64,000 bases of DNA from Pseudonocardia petroleophila (GTDB lineage Bacteria > Actinomycetota > Actinomycetes > Mycobacteriales > Pseudonocardiaceae), in assembly GCF_014235185.1 (NCBI RefSeq), contig NZ_CP060131.1, positions 4,471,501-4,535,500 of the forward strand, in the 5' to 3' direction. Shown piece after piece: positions 8,206 through 17,326 of this stretch (position 1 is the first letter of the stretch; each line of letters opens with the position of its first letter). The position numbers and the translations under genes were made by a program. Under the pieces are notes generated by a model. The model saw only the letters and a program-made list of their open reading frames with translations, made no database searches and was not told the DNA's origin.

Positions 8206-8893
8206 GGACGGCCTGCGGGACGTCCTGGCGCTCGCCTCCGCGGTCGGGGTGGTCGGGGCGTCGTTCGGGGCGCTCGCCGCCGCGGCCGGCATCCCGCTCG
8301 CCCTCGCCGTGGGGATGTCGCTGCTGGTGTTCGCGGGGGGATCGCAGTTCCTCGTGGTGAGCGTGGTCGCGGCGGGCGGGAGCCCGGTCGCCGCGGTCGT
8401 CGCCGGGCTGCTGATCAACGCCCGGCACCTGCCGTTCGGGCTGGCCATGGCCTCCGTCGTCGGCCGGTCCTGGCCGCGTCGGCTGCTCGGCGCGCACGTC
8501 CTCATCGACGAGTCGGTCGCCTTCGCCCGCGGCCGGGGCGCCCGCGCGTTCTGGACCAGCGGCGTCGCGCTGTTCGTGTTCTGGAACGTCGGCACCGTCG
8601 TCGGGGTCCTCGGCGGGGCCGCCGTGCCCGACACCGACGCGTTCGGCATCGACGCCGCCTTCCCCGCCGCCCTGCTCGCCCTGCTGTTCCCCGGCCTGCG
8701 CGCGGCCGACGCCCGCCGGGTCGGGCTGACGGCCGCGGCCCTCGCGCTCGTCGCCACGCCGTTCCTCCCGCCGGGTCTCCCGGTGCTGGTCGGCCTGCTC
8801 GGCCTGGTCGTGGCCGGGCGCGCGCCTGCCGCCGCGACGCCGCCCGCCGCGACACCGCCCGCCGGGACACCGGACCGGGGGCCGGCGTCGTGA
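8186..8893 (+). CDS. azlC: AzlC family branched-chain amino acid exporter, large subunit
   Basis: 235 aa polytopic membrane protein of the AzlC (LIV-E) family. Seen are the characteristic FGALAAAAGIPLALAVGMS segment, the FAGGSQF motif and the LINARHLPFGLAM loop. With AzlD it exports branched-chain amino acids or analogues. The ATG at 8186 is preferred over one at 8159 because it follows the likely -10 directly (leaderless) and matches family N-termini. The C-terminus ends in an Ala/Thr/Pro repeat (PAATPPA). The gene overlaps azlD by 4 bases. Confidence 0.9.
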   Translation: MRSLNRTDGLRDVLALASAVGVVGASFGALAAAAGIPLALAVGMSLLVFAGGSQFLVVSVVAAGGSPVAAVVAGLLINARHLPFGLAMASVVGRSWPRRLLGAHVLIDESVAFARGRGARAFWTSGVALFVFWNVGTVVGVLGGAAVPDTDAFGIDAAFPAALLALLFPGLRAADARRVGLTAAALALVATPFLPPGLPVLVGLLGLVVAGRAPAAATPPAATPPAGTPDRGPAS

Positions 8894-9198
8894 CCTGGCC
8901 CGCCGTCCTCGCCCTCGCCGCCGGCACCTACCTGCTGCGACTGTCCGGCCTGGTCCTGCGCGACCGGATGACGCTGTCCCCGCGCCTGGAGCGCCTGCTC
9001 GACCTCGGAGCGACCGCGCTGCTCGTCGCCCTGCTCGCCACCGCCGCGCTCACCCAGGACGGCGGGTTCGCGGGCTGGGCGCGCACCGGGGGCGTCGCGG
9101 TCGGGGCGCTGGCCGCGTGGCGGCGGGTGCCGTTCGTCGTGGTCGTGGTGCTCGCCGCCGCCACGACGGCGGGGCTGCGCCTCCTCGGGGTGCAGTGA
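8890..9198 (+). CDS. azlD: AzlD domain protein, small subunit of the AzlCD exporter
   Basis: 102 aa with about four hydrophobic segments. It contains the family's TYLLRLSGLVLRDR motif near the N-terminus and a C-terminal VAVGALAAWRRVPFVVVVVL stretch. GTG start at 8890 within a GTGA overlap with azlC, so the two subunits are translationally coupled. AzlD is needed together with AzlC for export. Confidence 0.87.
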   Translation: MTWPAVLALAAGTYLLRLSGLVLRDRMTLSPRLERLLDLGATALLVALLATAALTQDGGFAGWARTGGVAVGALAAWRRVPFVVVVVLAAATTAGLRLLGVQ

Positions 9199-9225
9199 CC
9201 AGGGGAGTAGGGGAGGCTCGGAGCC

Positions 9226-10656
9226 GTGCACTGTCTGGTGATCGGGGCGACCGGCTACGTCGGCGCCCGCCTCGTGCCCCATCTGCTGTCCGCGGGACAC
9301 GCCGTCCGCGTCCTCGTCCGCGACCCGGCGAAGCTGGACCGCCTGCCGTGGGCCCACGACGTCGAGCGCGTCGTCGGCGACGTCGACTCCGCGGCCGACC
9401 GCGCCTGCACCGGCGTGGAGGCCGTGTTCTACCTCGTGCACTCCATGGACGGCCCCGGGTACGCCGGTCGTGACCGCGCCGCCGCCGAGCGCCTGGCGGC
9501 CGCCGCGGGGGAGGCCGGCGTGCGGCGCGTGGTCTACCTGGGCGGGCTGCAACCGGCCGGGGAGGAGAACTCCGAGCACCTCGCGTCGCGCCGCGAGACC
9601 GGTGACGCCCTGCTCGCCGGACCGGTGCCCGCCGCGGTGCTGCAGGCCGGGATCGTCGTCGGGGCGGGGTCGGCGAGCTTCGAGATGATCCGCCACCTCG
9701 CCACGCTGTCGCCGGTCCTGCCGCTGCCCGACCGCGCCTGGAACGCCGTGCAGCCCATCGGCATCGACGACGTCCTGCACCACCTGACGGCCTGCCTCGA
9801 GCTCGCACCCGAGGTCAACCGCACCTTCGACATCGGCGGCGCGGAGGTCCTGTCCTTCCGCGAGCTGATGACCGGCTTCGCCACCGTCGCGGGGAGGTTC
9901 CGCCCGCTGACCGTGCCGCTGCCGGTGTCGGCGCCGCGGATGCTCGCCCGCGCCGTGGAGGCGCTGACCCCGGTCGACCGGCACCTCGCCGGGCCGCTGC
10001 TGGAGTCCATGGCGCACGACCTGGTCGTCCGCGACGACCCGCCGAACGGCCCCCCGCCCGGCGGCCCCACCCCCTACGCGGAGACGGTCCGGCGCGCGCT
10101 GGCCGAGGAGGGCGCGGCCGGGCGCGCGGCCACCGACCTGCCCGAACCGGTGCTGCACGGCGAGCACGTCGAGGACGTCGAGGCGCCCGCGGCGGTGCTG
10201 TGGGAGGTGATCAGCGGCATCGGCGGCGACAACGGCTGGTACACGGTGCCCGGGGTGTGGGCGCTGCGCGGCGGGATCGACCGGCTGCTCGGCGGCGTCG
10301 GGGCCCGGCGCACGCGCGCCGCCCGCCCGGTGGAGGGCGCGGCACTGGACTGGTGGCGCGTGGAGGAGGTCGACGAGGGCCGCTCGCTGACGCTGCGCGC
10401 GGAGACCAAGCTGCCCGGCACCGTGCACCTGGAGCTGCGCGCCGAGCCCGTCGACGCCGGCCGCAGCCGTTACGTCCAGCGCGTCGTGTTCCGCCCGGAC
10501 GGCCTGACCGGCCGCGCCTACTGGTACGCCCAGCTCCCCGCGCACGACTTCGTGTTCGCGGTGATGGCGCGGACGATCGCGGGCGTGGCCCGGACCCGGG
10601 CTAGGCGAGGGGCGGCGACGCGGCGGGCGGCGACGCGGCGGGCACAGCCGGCCTGA
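9226..10656 (+). CDS. NAD(P)-binding SDR/NmrA-type protein with C-terminal DUF2867 domain
   Basis: 476 aa. The N-terminal Rossmann fold shows GATGYVGARLVPHLLSAGH; the extended-SDR/NmrA core continues to about residue 290. A C-terminal SRPBCC-like DUF2867 domain follows (VLWEVISGIGGDNGW to YWYAQLPAHDFVFAVM). Proteins of this build are common in actinobacteria and lack a firm function. GTG start at 9226 with a GGGAGG ribosome site at 9211-9216. The last 56 bases overlap the convergent MFS gene in a 12-15 bp GC-rich tandem repeat, giving a basic Arg/Ala tail. Confidence 0.82.
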   Translation: MHCLVIGATGYVGARLVPHLLSAGHAVRVLVRDPAKLDRLPWAHDVERVVGDVDSAADRACTGVEAVFYLVHSMDGPGYAGRDRAAAERLAAAAGEAGVRRVVYLGGLQPAGEENSEHLASRRETGDALLAGPVPAAVLQAGIVVGAGSASFEMIRHLATLSPVLPLPDRAWNAVQPIGIDDVLHHLTACLELAPEVNRTFDIGGAEVLSFRELMTGFATVAGRFRPLTVPLPVSAPRMLARAVEALTPVDRHLAGPLLESMAHDLVVRDDPPNGPPPGGPTPYAETVRRALAEEGAAGRAATDLPEPVLHGEHVEDVEAPAAVLWEVISGIGGDNGWYTVPGVWALRGGIDRLLGGVGARRTRAARPVEGAALDWWRVEEVDEGRSLTLRAETKLPGTVHLELRAEPVDAGRSRYVQRVVFRPDGLTGRAYWYAQLPAHDFVFAVMARTIAGVARTRARRGAATRRAATRRAQPA

Positions 10657-11818
10657 CCAGCCGCCGCGCCGCGGGCAGGGCCAGCAGGGCCGCGCACCCG
10701 GCGACGACGACGGCGAGCACGCCGAGCGGGCGGGCGAACCCGGCGGAGCCCCCGGCGAGCGACAGCAGCAGCGGCACGCCGAAGCCCAGGTAGGCGCACG
10801 CGTAGAAGGTGCCGGTCAGGGCGCCGCGCGCGGTGGGGGAGGCGAGCTCGCCGACCATCGTCAGCCCGGCGGCCAGGCACAGGCCGTAGCCGACGCCGAG
10901 CAGCAGCGCGACCGGCACGAGCAGCGGCCAGGCGCCGGTGGAGACACCCAGGAGGCTCAGCCCGAACCCCGCGGCCCCGACCGCGAGTCCCGTCGGCCCG
11001 GCGGCGACGTAGCCGATCCGCCGGCCCAGCGGCTGGGCGAACACCCCGGTCAGCAGCGTCACCCCGGCCACGAGCCCGGTGATCGCCACCGCGATCTGCG
11101 GCATCGACGGCGTCAGCAGCAGCGGCAGCACCGTGACCGCGGTGGAGGGGAAGGTGAACACCCCGATCGCGACGGGCAGCACGACCAGCACGAACGCCGT
11201 CCGGGTCCCGGGCGGCACGCCGAGGTTGATCCACGGTCCGCGGCGGCGGTCGGCGGGGGCGAGGGTCTCCGGGACCCGCGGCAGCAGCGCGAGCCCGACC
11301 AGCATCAGGGCCACGTGCACGAGGTAGGGGAGCACGGTCGGCAGCGGCAGCCACTGCGCCAGCAGCCCCGACACCAGCGGCCCGATCGCCCAGCCGCCGC
11401 CCAGCGCCGCGGTCGTCAGCCGGGCGGCGCGGGCCGGGTCGCCGACCAGCTCGCCGAGCCAGGCCGTGCCGACGCTGAACACCACCCCGGACACCGCGCC
11501 CTGCAGGAACCGGCAGACGAACAGCAGCAGCACCGACCCGGACGCGCCGAGGAACAGCAGCGACGTGACGACCGAGAGCACCACGAACGGCACGACGACC
11601 CGGCGGCGCCCGAAGCGGTCCGACGCGGGCCCGGCGAGCAGCAGCGCCGGCACGAGCCCGGCAGCGTAGACGCCGAACGCGCCGGTCAGGGCGTCCGACG
11701 ACAGGCCGAGGAGGTCGCGGTAGACCAGCAGCAGCGGGGTGGGCACGTTGGTGCCGAAGGCGACCACGAAGACCGCGGTCCACAGGGCGGCCACGGCGCG
11801 TCGGTGCACCGGGCGCAC
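10601..11818 (-). CDS. MFS transporter
   Basis: 405 aa, about 12 hydrophobic segments. The MFS signature loop between helices 2 and 3 is visible (GPASDRFGRRRVVVP). It is a drug/metabolite antiporter-type protein with no substrate-specific clue. It starts with GTG at 11818, one base after the EF-G2 stop, so it probably shares the EF-G2 transcript. The C-terminal PAASPPAASPPLA tail comes from the repeat shared with the convergent SDR gene. Confidence 0.85.
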   Translation of the reverse strand: MRPVHRRAVAALWTAVFVVAFGTNVPTPLLLVYRDLLGLSSDALTGAFGVYAAGLVPALLLAGPASDRFGRRRVVVPFVVLSVVTSLLFLGASGSVLLLFVCRFLQGAVSGVVFSVGTAWLGELVGDPARAARLTTAALGGGWAIGPLVSGLLAQWLPLPTVLPYLVHVALMLVGLALLPRVPETLAPADRRRGPWINLGVPPGTRTAFVLVVLPVAIGVFTFPSTAVTVLPLLLTPSMPQIAVAITGLVAGVTLLTGVFAQPLGRRIGYVAAGPTGLAVGAAGFGLSLLGVSTGAWPLLVPVALLLGVGYGLCLAAGLTMVGELASPTARGALTGTFYACAYLGFGVPLLLSLAGGSAGFARPLGVLAVVVAGCAALLALPAARRLVRPAVPAASPPAASPPLA

Positions 11819-11819
11819 G

Positions 11820-13925
11820 CTACCCCGCGGGGGCCTCGTCGTAGCGCGCGAACCGGCGGGTGAACGCGGCGGTGCCCGACGTCATCGCCCGCAGATCGAC
11901 GGCGTAGCGCAGCAGCTCGACGCACGGCACCTCGGCCCGGACGAGCGTGCGGCCGGGCGTGTCGACCTCGGTGCCCAGCACCCGCCCGCGCCGCCCGGAC
12001 AGGTCGCCGAGCACGGTGCCGAGGTGCTGGTCGGGGATCCGCACGTGCACCTCGTCGAACGGTTCGAGCAGCACCGTGCCGCAGACGGCCGCCGCCTCGC
12101 GCACCGCCAGCGCCCCCGCGGTCTGGAACGCGGCGTCGGAGGAGTCGACGGAGTGCGCCTTGCCGTCGACCAGGACCGCGCGGACGTCGACGACGGGATG
12201 GCGGTCGTCGTCGAGGCCGCGGTCGAGCTGGGCGCGGATGCCCTTCTCGACGCTCGGGACGAACTGCGTCGGCACGGCCCCGCCGACGACCGCGGACCGG
12301 AACTCGACCCCCGATCCCCGCGGCAGCGGCTCGAACTCGACGTGGCACACGGCGTACTGCCCGTGCCCGCCGCTCTGCTTGACGTGTCGTCCGGTGACCC
12401 GACCCGGACCGGCGAGGGTGACCCGCATCGCGACCCGCACGGGCTCGGTGTCGATGCCCGCCCCGCCCGCGCGCAGCCGGGACAGCACGACGTCGGCGTG
12501 GGCCTCGCCCATGCACCACAGCACGCTCTGGTGGGTCTCGGTGTTGCGCTCGAGCACCAGCGTCGGGTCGGCGGCGACGATCTTGCCCAGGGACTTGACC
12601 AGCGCGTCCTCGTCGCCGCGGGTGCGGGCGACGACGGCGATCGGCAGCAGCGGCTCGGGCAGGTCCCAGCAGGACAGCAGCAGCGGACGGTCGGCCGCCG
12701 ACACGGTGTCGCCGGTCTCGGCCGACCCGAGGCGGGTGAGCGCGGCGATGTCCCCGGCCACGACGGCGTCGACCTCGTGCAGCGTCGCCCCCAGCGGCAC
12801 GTGGACGTGGGCGAGCCGTTCGTCGTCGTCGTGGGCGTGGTCGGCCCCGCGCTGGCGGGGGACCGCGGTCCGCCCCCAGGCGGCGTGGCCGCTGACGTGC
12901 ACGGCGGTGTCGGGCCGCAGCGTCCCGGAGAACACGCGGACCAGCGAGACCCGTCCGACGTAGGCGTCGACCGAGGTCCGGACGACCTCGGCGGCGAGCG
13001 GGCCGTCGGGGTCGGCGGACAGGGCGTCGCGGGGGCTGCCGTCGATGCCGCAGACCGGGGGCAGCGGGTGCTCCAGCGGCGACGGGAACCCGCCCGCGAG
13101 CACCTCCAGCAGCGCGTCGAGCCCGATCCCGCCCGCGGCGCAGACCGGGATCACCGGGTGGAACGACCCGCGCGCGACGGCGGTCTCCAGGTCGGCGACG
13201 AGCGTGCCGAGCTCGAGGTCCTCGCCGTCGAGGTAGCGCTCCATCAGCGTCTCGTCCTCGGACTGCTCGATGATCCCCTCGATCAGCGACGCCCGGGCCT
13301 CGCGCGCGCCGTGCGGGGCCTGGCCGGCGGGGGTGCGGGAGAGCAGGCCGTAGATGCCGGTGAGGCGCTCGCCGATGCGGATCGGCAGGTAGAGCGGGGC
13401 GACCCCGGCCCCGAACGACTCCTGGCAGGCGGCGATCGTGGCCTCCAGGTCGGCGCGCGGGCCGTCGCAGCGGGCGACGACGACGGCCCGCGGCATGCCC
13501 ACCGCCGCGCACTCCTCCCACTGCGCCACCGTCGCCGGGTCGATCCGGCCCTCGCGGCCCTCGTCGGCCGAGACGACGAACAGCGCGGCGTCGGCGGCGC
13601 GCAGGCCCGCCCGCAGCTCGCCGACGAAGTCGCCGTAGCCGGGCGTGTCGACCAGGTTGATCTTGATGCCGTCGTGGAGCACGGGGGCGACCGACAGCGC
13701 GACGGACCGCTGCTGGCGGACCGCGGCGGGATCGTGGTCGCCCACCGTCGTGCCGTCGGTGACCGACCCGGCCCGGGGGATCGTGCCGGTGTGCGCGAGC
13801 AGCGCCTCCACCAGCGTCGTCTTGCCGGACCCGGACGGCCCGACCAGCACCACGTTCCGGATCCGTGCGGGGGAGACGGCCGCCCCGACCGTCCGCGTCC
13901 GCACGCCCGCTGCTCTGCCGGCCAT
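11820..13925 (-). CDS. Elongation factor G-like protein EF-G2
   Basis: 701 aa translational GTPase of the mycobacterial EF-G2 (Rv0120c-like) type. It has a P-loop GPSGSGKT at about residue 29, a switch II DTPGYGDF, domain II from about 290, and EF-G domains III-V (GVEFRSAVVGGAVPTQFVPS, HVRIPDQHLGTVLGDLSGRRG). EF-G2 proteins bind GTP but are not thought to replace the essential EF-G. The G4 motif NKxD of normal EF-G appears as ARCD, a likely change in guanine recognition shared by this group. ATG at 13925 follows a GAGGTGG site. Confidence 0.88.
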   Translation of the reverse strand: MAGRAAGVRTRTVGAAVSPARIRNVVLVGPSGSGKTTLVEALLAHTGTIPRAGSVTDGTTVGDHDPAAVRQQRSVALSVAPVLHDGIKINLVDTPGYGDFVGELRAGLRAADAALFVVSADEGREGRIDPATVAQWEECAAVGMPRAVVVARCDGPRADLEATIAACQESFGAGVAPLYLPIRIGERLTGIYGLLSRTPAGQAPHGAREARASLIEGIIEQSEDETLMERYLDGEDLELGTLVADLETAVARGSFHPVIPVCAAGGIGLDALLEVLAGGFPSPLEHPLPPVCGIDGSPRDALSADPDGPLAAEVVRTSVDAYVGRVSLVRVFSGTLRPDTAVHVSGHAAWGRTAVPRQRGADHAHDDDERLAHVHVPLGATLHEVDAVVAGDIAALTRLGSAETGDTVSAADRPLLLSCWDLPEPLLPIAVVARTRGDEDALVKSLGKIVAADPTLVLERNTETHQSVLWCMGEAHADVVLSRLRAGGAGIDTEPVRVAMRVTLAGPGRVTGRHVKQSGGHGQYAVCHVEFEPLPRGSGVEFRSAVVGGAVPTQFVPSVEKGIRAQLDRGLDDDRHPVVDVRAVLVDGKAHSVDSSDAAFQTAGALAVREAAAVCGTVLLEPFDEVHVRIPDQHLGTVLGDLSGRRGRVLGTEVDTPGRTLVRAEVPCVELLRYAVDLRAMTSGTAAFTRRFARYDEAPAG

Positions 13926-14051
13926 GGTGACCACCTCGTCCCCGTCGACGTGAGCGTCATCACACACCTGAGCGGCCTCCCGGGACAAGGGCCGCACGAC
14001 CACAACGGTCAGAACCCGGGTGCATTGGTGCCCGCCGGTAGGGTCTGCGCC

Positions 14052-15446
14052 GTGGCTGTCCCCGGTCCTGGTTACGCGATCACCGCCCGTGTCGAGGTCC
14101 CCTCCTCCGCGAGCGCGGCAGGCGATCTCACGATGGCCGTCGGCCGGGTCGGGGGTGTCGTCACCGCGTTCGACGTGGTCGAGGCGGCCACCGCCACCCT
14201 CGTCGTCGACATCTCCTGCAACGCCCTCAACGAGGGGCACGCGCAGGAGATCACCGCGGCACTGGAGGCGCTGCCGGGCGTCTCGGTGCGCAAGGTGTCG
14301 GACCGGACGTTCCTGCTGCACCTTGGCGGCAAGATCGAGGTGACGTCGAAGGTCAGCCTCCGCAACCGCGACGACCTCTCCCGCGCCTACACCCCCGGCG
14401 TCGCCCGGGTCTGCCAGGCGATCGCGGCCAACCCGGCCGACGCCCGGCGGCTGACGATCAAGCGCAACACCGTCGCCGTCGTCACCGACGGCTCCGCGGT
14501 GCTCGGGCTGGGCAACCTCGGCGCGGCCGCCGCGATGCCGGTCATGGAGGGCAAGGCGGCGCTGTTCAAGCGCTTCGCCGGCGTCGACGCCTGGCCGGTC
14601 GCCCTGGACACCCAGGACACCGAGGAGATCATCCGGACCGTCCAGATCCTCGCGCCCGCCTACGGCGGCATCAACCTCGAGGACATCGCCGCACCCCGCT
14701 GCTTCGAGATCGAGGCCCGGCTGCGGGAGATGCTCGACATCCCCGTGTTCCACGACGACCAGCACGGCACCGCGGTCGTCGTGCTCGGGGCGCTGCGCAA
14801 CGCGCTGCGGGTCGTCGACAAGAAGCTGGACGAGTGCAAGGTCGTGGTCTGCGGGGTGGGCGCGGCGGGCTCGGCGATCATCCGGCTGCTGCGGTCGGGC
14901 TCGCCCGGTGACGTGCTCGCCGTCGACATCGACGGGATCGTGCACTCCGCCCGGCCCGGCCTCGACGACAACCTCACCTCGATCGCGGGGATGACGAACC
15001 GCTCCGGGACCACCGGCACGCTCGCCGACGCCCTCGTCGGGGCCGACGTCTTCATCGGGGTGTCCGCGCCCAACCTCTTCGGCGCGGCCGAGCTCGCCAC
15101 GATGGCCGACGACGCGATCGTGTTCGCCCTGGCCAACCCCGACCCCGAGGTCGACCCGGCGCTGGCGCTGCAGCACGCCGCGGTCGTCGCGACCGGGCGG
15201 TCGGACTACCCGAACCAGATCAACAACGTCCTCGCCTTCCCGGGGGTGTTCCGCGGCCTGCTCGACGCCCAGGCCCGCGACATCACCGACGCCATGCTGC
15301 TCGCCGCGTCCGCCGCGATCGCCGACGTGGTGACCGAGCCCAACGCCAGCTTCATCGTGCCCAGCGTGTTCGACGCGGCCGTGGCCCCGGCGGTGGCGGA
15401 GGCGGTGCGGAACGCGACGGCGAAGAAGGACGTCGCCCCCGCCTGA
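14052..15446 (+). CDS. NAD(P)-dependent malic enzyme with N-terminal ACT domain
   Basis: 464 aa. Residues 1-85 form an ACT-type regulatory domain (YAITARVEVP, then AFDVVEAATATLVVDISCNA). The malic enzyme catalytic part follows: SRAYTPGVARVCQAI, TDGSAVLGLGNLG, the metal-binding FHDDQHGTAVV and the nucleotide fold VCGVGAAGSAIIRLL, ending with NQINNVLAFPGVFRG. It decarboxylates malate to pyruvate; the ACT domain suggests allosteric control by an amino acid. GTG at 14052; a TAGGGT box at 14039-14044 would give a near-leaderless transcript. Confidence 0.92.
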   Translation: MAVPGPGYAITARVEVPSSASAAGDLTMAVGRVGGVVTAFDVVEAATATLVVDISCNALNEGHAQEITAALEALPGVSVRKVSDRTFLLHLGGKIEVTSKVSLRNRDDLSRAYTPGVARVCQAIAANPADARRLTIKRNTVAVVTDGSAVLGLGNLGAAAAMPVMEGKAALFKRFAGVDAWPVALDTQDTEEIIRTVQILAPAYGGINLEDIAAPRCFEIEARLREMLDIPVFHDDQHGTAVVVLGALRNALRVVDKKLDECKVVVCGVGAAGSAIIRLLRSGSPGDVLAVDIDGIVHSARPGLDDNLTSIAGMTNRSGTTGTLADALVGADVFIGVSAPNLFGAAELATMADDAIVFALANPDPEVDPALALQHAAVVATGRSDYPNQINNVLAFPGVFRGLLDAQARDITDAMLLAASAAIADVVTEPNASFIVPSVFDAAVAPAVAEAVRNATAKKDVAPA

Positions 15447-15490
15447 CCGCCGCGCCCCCACCCGGTGGGCCGCGGATTACCCTGGCCCGC

Positions 15491-16108
15491 GTGGTTCCCG
15501 TGATCGGTGTGCTGGCCCTGCAGGGCGACGTCCGCGAGCACGTGCGCGCGCTGGAGGAGTGCGGGGCGCGGGCGGTGGCCGTCCGCCGCCCGGCCGAGCT
15601 CGCCGCCGTCGACGCGATGGTGCTGCCCGGCGGGGAGTCGACCACGATGAGCCGGCTGCTGGTCACCTTCGACCTGCTCGAGCCCCTGCGCGCCCGCGTC
15701 GCCGACGGCATGCCGACCTACGGGTCGTGCGCCGGGATGATCCTGCTCGCGCGCGAGGTCCTCGACGGCCGCCCCGACCAGGAGCAGCTCGGCGGCCTCG
15801 ACGTCGTGGTGCGGCGCAACGCGTTCGGCCGCCAGGTCGACTCGTTCGAGACCGACCTCGACGTCACCGGCGTGCCGGGCGACCCGGTGCGCGCGGTCTT
15901 CATCCGCGCGCCCTGGGTGGAGAAGGCGGGCGACGACGTGGAGGTGCTGGCCACGGTGCCCGACCACACGGTCAGCGGGGCCGGCACCGGCGCCGCGGCC
16001 GGGCGGCCGGTCGCGGTGCGGCAGGGCAGCGTGCTGGCCACGGCCTTCCACCCCGAGCTGACCGGCGACCTGCGCATCCACGCTCTCTTCGTGGCGACGC
16101 TGCGCTGA
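15491..16108 (+). CDS. pdxT: Pyridoxal 5'-phosphate synthase glutaminase subunit PdxT
   Basis: 205 aa class I glutamine amidotransferase that feeds ammonia to PdxS. Present are GVLALQGDVREHV, LPGGESTTMSRLL, the nucleophile in YGSCAGMILLA and the His-Glu pair in ATAFHPELTGD. The GTG at 15491 sits about 8 bases after a TTACCCT box, so it is probably leaderless. In most relatives pdxT follows pdxS directly; here it is separated and needs its own promoter. Confidence 0.96.
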   Translation: MVPVIGVLALQGDVREHVRALEECGARAVAVRRPAELAAVDAMVLPGGESTTMSRLLVTFDLLEPLRARVADGMPTYGSCAGMILLAREVLDGRPDQEQLGGLDVVVRRNAFGRQVDSFETDLDVTGVPGDPVRAVFIRAPWVEKAGDDVEVLATVPDHTVSGAGTGAAAGRPVAVRQGSVLATAFHPELTGDLRIHALFVATLR

Positions 16109-16177
16109 CGCCCCACCCCGCCCCGCGCCCCCCGCCGCTCGCCGCGCCCGCCCGCCCCGCCCCGCCCCGCCTCGGTT

Positions 16178-16228
16178 GCAGTGGGGTGGCTCCACTCCAA
16201 TCCGGTTGGAGTGGAGCCACCCCACTGC
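16178..16228. terminator. 51-bp perfect palindrome (family Q), bidirectional terminator
   Basis: Perfect 23-bp arms (16178-16200 and 16206-16228) around a TCCGG loop, just before the stop of the convergent AbiEi-like gene and 70 bases after pdxT. A degenerate copy with the same 23-5-23 architecture and the same loop lies inside the coding region at 55542-55592. Confidence 0.75.
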
Positions 16229-16231
16229 GAC

Positions 16232-17203
16232 TCATCGTGGGCGGGCTCCCGGCCCCTCGGCCGTGACCGGAGGGCGGGGGCGGGCCGCGGCCGCCCGGTA
16301 GGACGCGACGAGCTCCGCCGTCACCTCGCGACGCTGCACGCGCAGGCGGCCGGGGAGGGTCGGGAGGATCGCCGCACCGGCCGCCGTGAACCGCGCCCGC
16401 TTCTCCTGCTCCCGCGCGTAGTCCTCCGGTGCGAGGTGCCACTGGTAGGAGTTGATCTCCCAGGCCAGCGCGACGTCGTCCCACCACGCGTCGGCGATCC
16501 CCAGGAACCGGCCCGCGGCGTCGTGCACCGGTGCGTTCCACCACGGTTCGGGCAGTCCGGACCGGTGCCACAGCTTCTTCGCGTCCAGCTCGGCGGCGGA
16601 CCGGATGCCGTCGCGCACGTCGCGCAGGACCCGCCGCGGGGTGGCGGACCCGTGCTGGCCGCCGGCGTCGAGCTCGGTGACCAGCTGCGCGACGGTGCAC
16701 AGGTTCCGCTGCACGGCGTCGGAGATCAGCTCCGCGATCTCGCGCTCCGAGCGCAGCAGCCGCGCCGCGTCGGCGACGGCCCGTGCGACCGGTGCCAGCG
16801 GGATCCCGCCGCGGGAGACCGGGTGGGGCAGCCTCCGGGTCCGGTCGATCCGGAGGAACCAGGTGTTGCGGACCTGACGCGTGTGCGGCACCAGGAGATG
16901 CAGCGACGCACCGGAGGCCGGGCCGCGCCGGATGCGGTGCCGGCGGCAGGCCTCGAGCCCGGTCAGCACGGCGTCGGCGCCGGCGTGCAGGAGTGCGGCG
17001 ACCACGAGCTGGTCCGAGGTCGGCTGCCCCGTGGACAGCAGCAGGACGCCGGGCGCGAGCCGCTGCCACGGACCGCCGTCACGGCAGCGGTGGTACACCG
17101 TCGACTCCGGCACCCCGAGCGCCACCAGGGCACGGGCGGTGATCACCCCGCCGCGCGACGCGGCCCAGATGGCCGCCCGATCAGGTCCACGCCTCCGCCT
17201 CAC
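16232..17203 (-). CDS. AbiEi-like antitoxin domain protein with C-terminal DUF559/Vsr-like fold
   Basis: 323 aa from the GTG at 17203, which sits at the usual family start; the frame is open to 17260. The N-terminal winged-helix (GGVITARALVALGVPESTVY) and QRLAPGVLLL resemble the AbiEi_4 transcriptional antitoxin domain. The C-terminus (FLGIADAWWDDVALAWEINS, then AAGAAILPTLPGRLRV) resembles the endonuclease-like fold of DUF559/Vsr proteins, with a D and an E-x-N as possible remnants of the active site. No AbiEii-type toxin gene is adjacent. These orphan genes are frequent in actinobacteria and their role is unknown. Confidence 0.7.
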   Translation of the reverse strand: MRRRRGPDRAAIWAASRGGVITARALVALGVPESTVYHRCRDGGPWQRLAPGVLLLSTGQPTSDQLVVAALLHAGADAVLTGLEACRRHRIRRGPASGASLHLLVPHTRQVRNTWFLRIDRTRRLPHPVSRGGIPLAPVARAVADAARLLRSEREIAELISDAVQRNLCTVAQLVTELDAGGQHGSATPRRVLRDVRDGIRSAAELDAKKLWHRSGLPEPWWNAPVHDAAGRFLGIADAWWDDVALAWEINSYQWHLAPEDYAREQEKRARFTAAGAAILPTLPGRLRVQRREVTAELVASYRAAAARPRPPVTAEGPGARPR

Positions 17204-17326
17204 GCCGCAGATGATGCGGGTGGAGGCCGCACCTGCGAGGCGTTTCGGACCAACTGCCACCGCCCGGGTCCCCGTCCCGTCGCAGTGGGCGGTGAGCAGC
17301 GGGCGGCGGTGCGGCGGGGGGGCGGG

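Noticed and set aside
11739..15446. 1235-codon plus-strand open frame antisense to EF-G2 and continuing into the malic enzyme
   Set aside because: The first 770 codons are the complement of EF-G2 and have no recognisable domain. Only the part from GTG 14052 is a real gene. Long shadow frames are expected at this GC content.
16178..16228. Palindromes as ends of an insertion sequence or integron attachment site
   Set aside because: No transposase, integrase or target-site duplication is visible near any copy, and the copies lie mainly between convergent genes.
16232..17203. AbiEi-like gene as part of a two-gene AbiE toxin-antitoxin or phage defence system
   Set aside because: No AbiEii nucleotidyltransferase is adjacent on either side; the flanks are pdxT and a metal ATPase.
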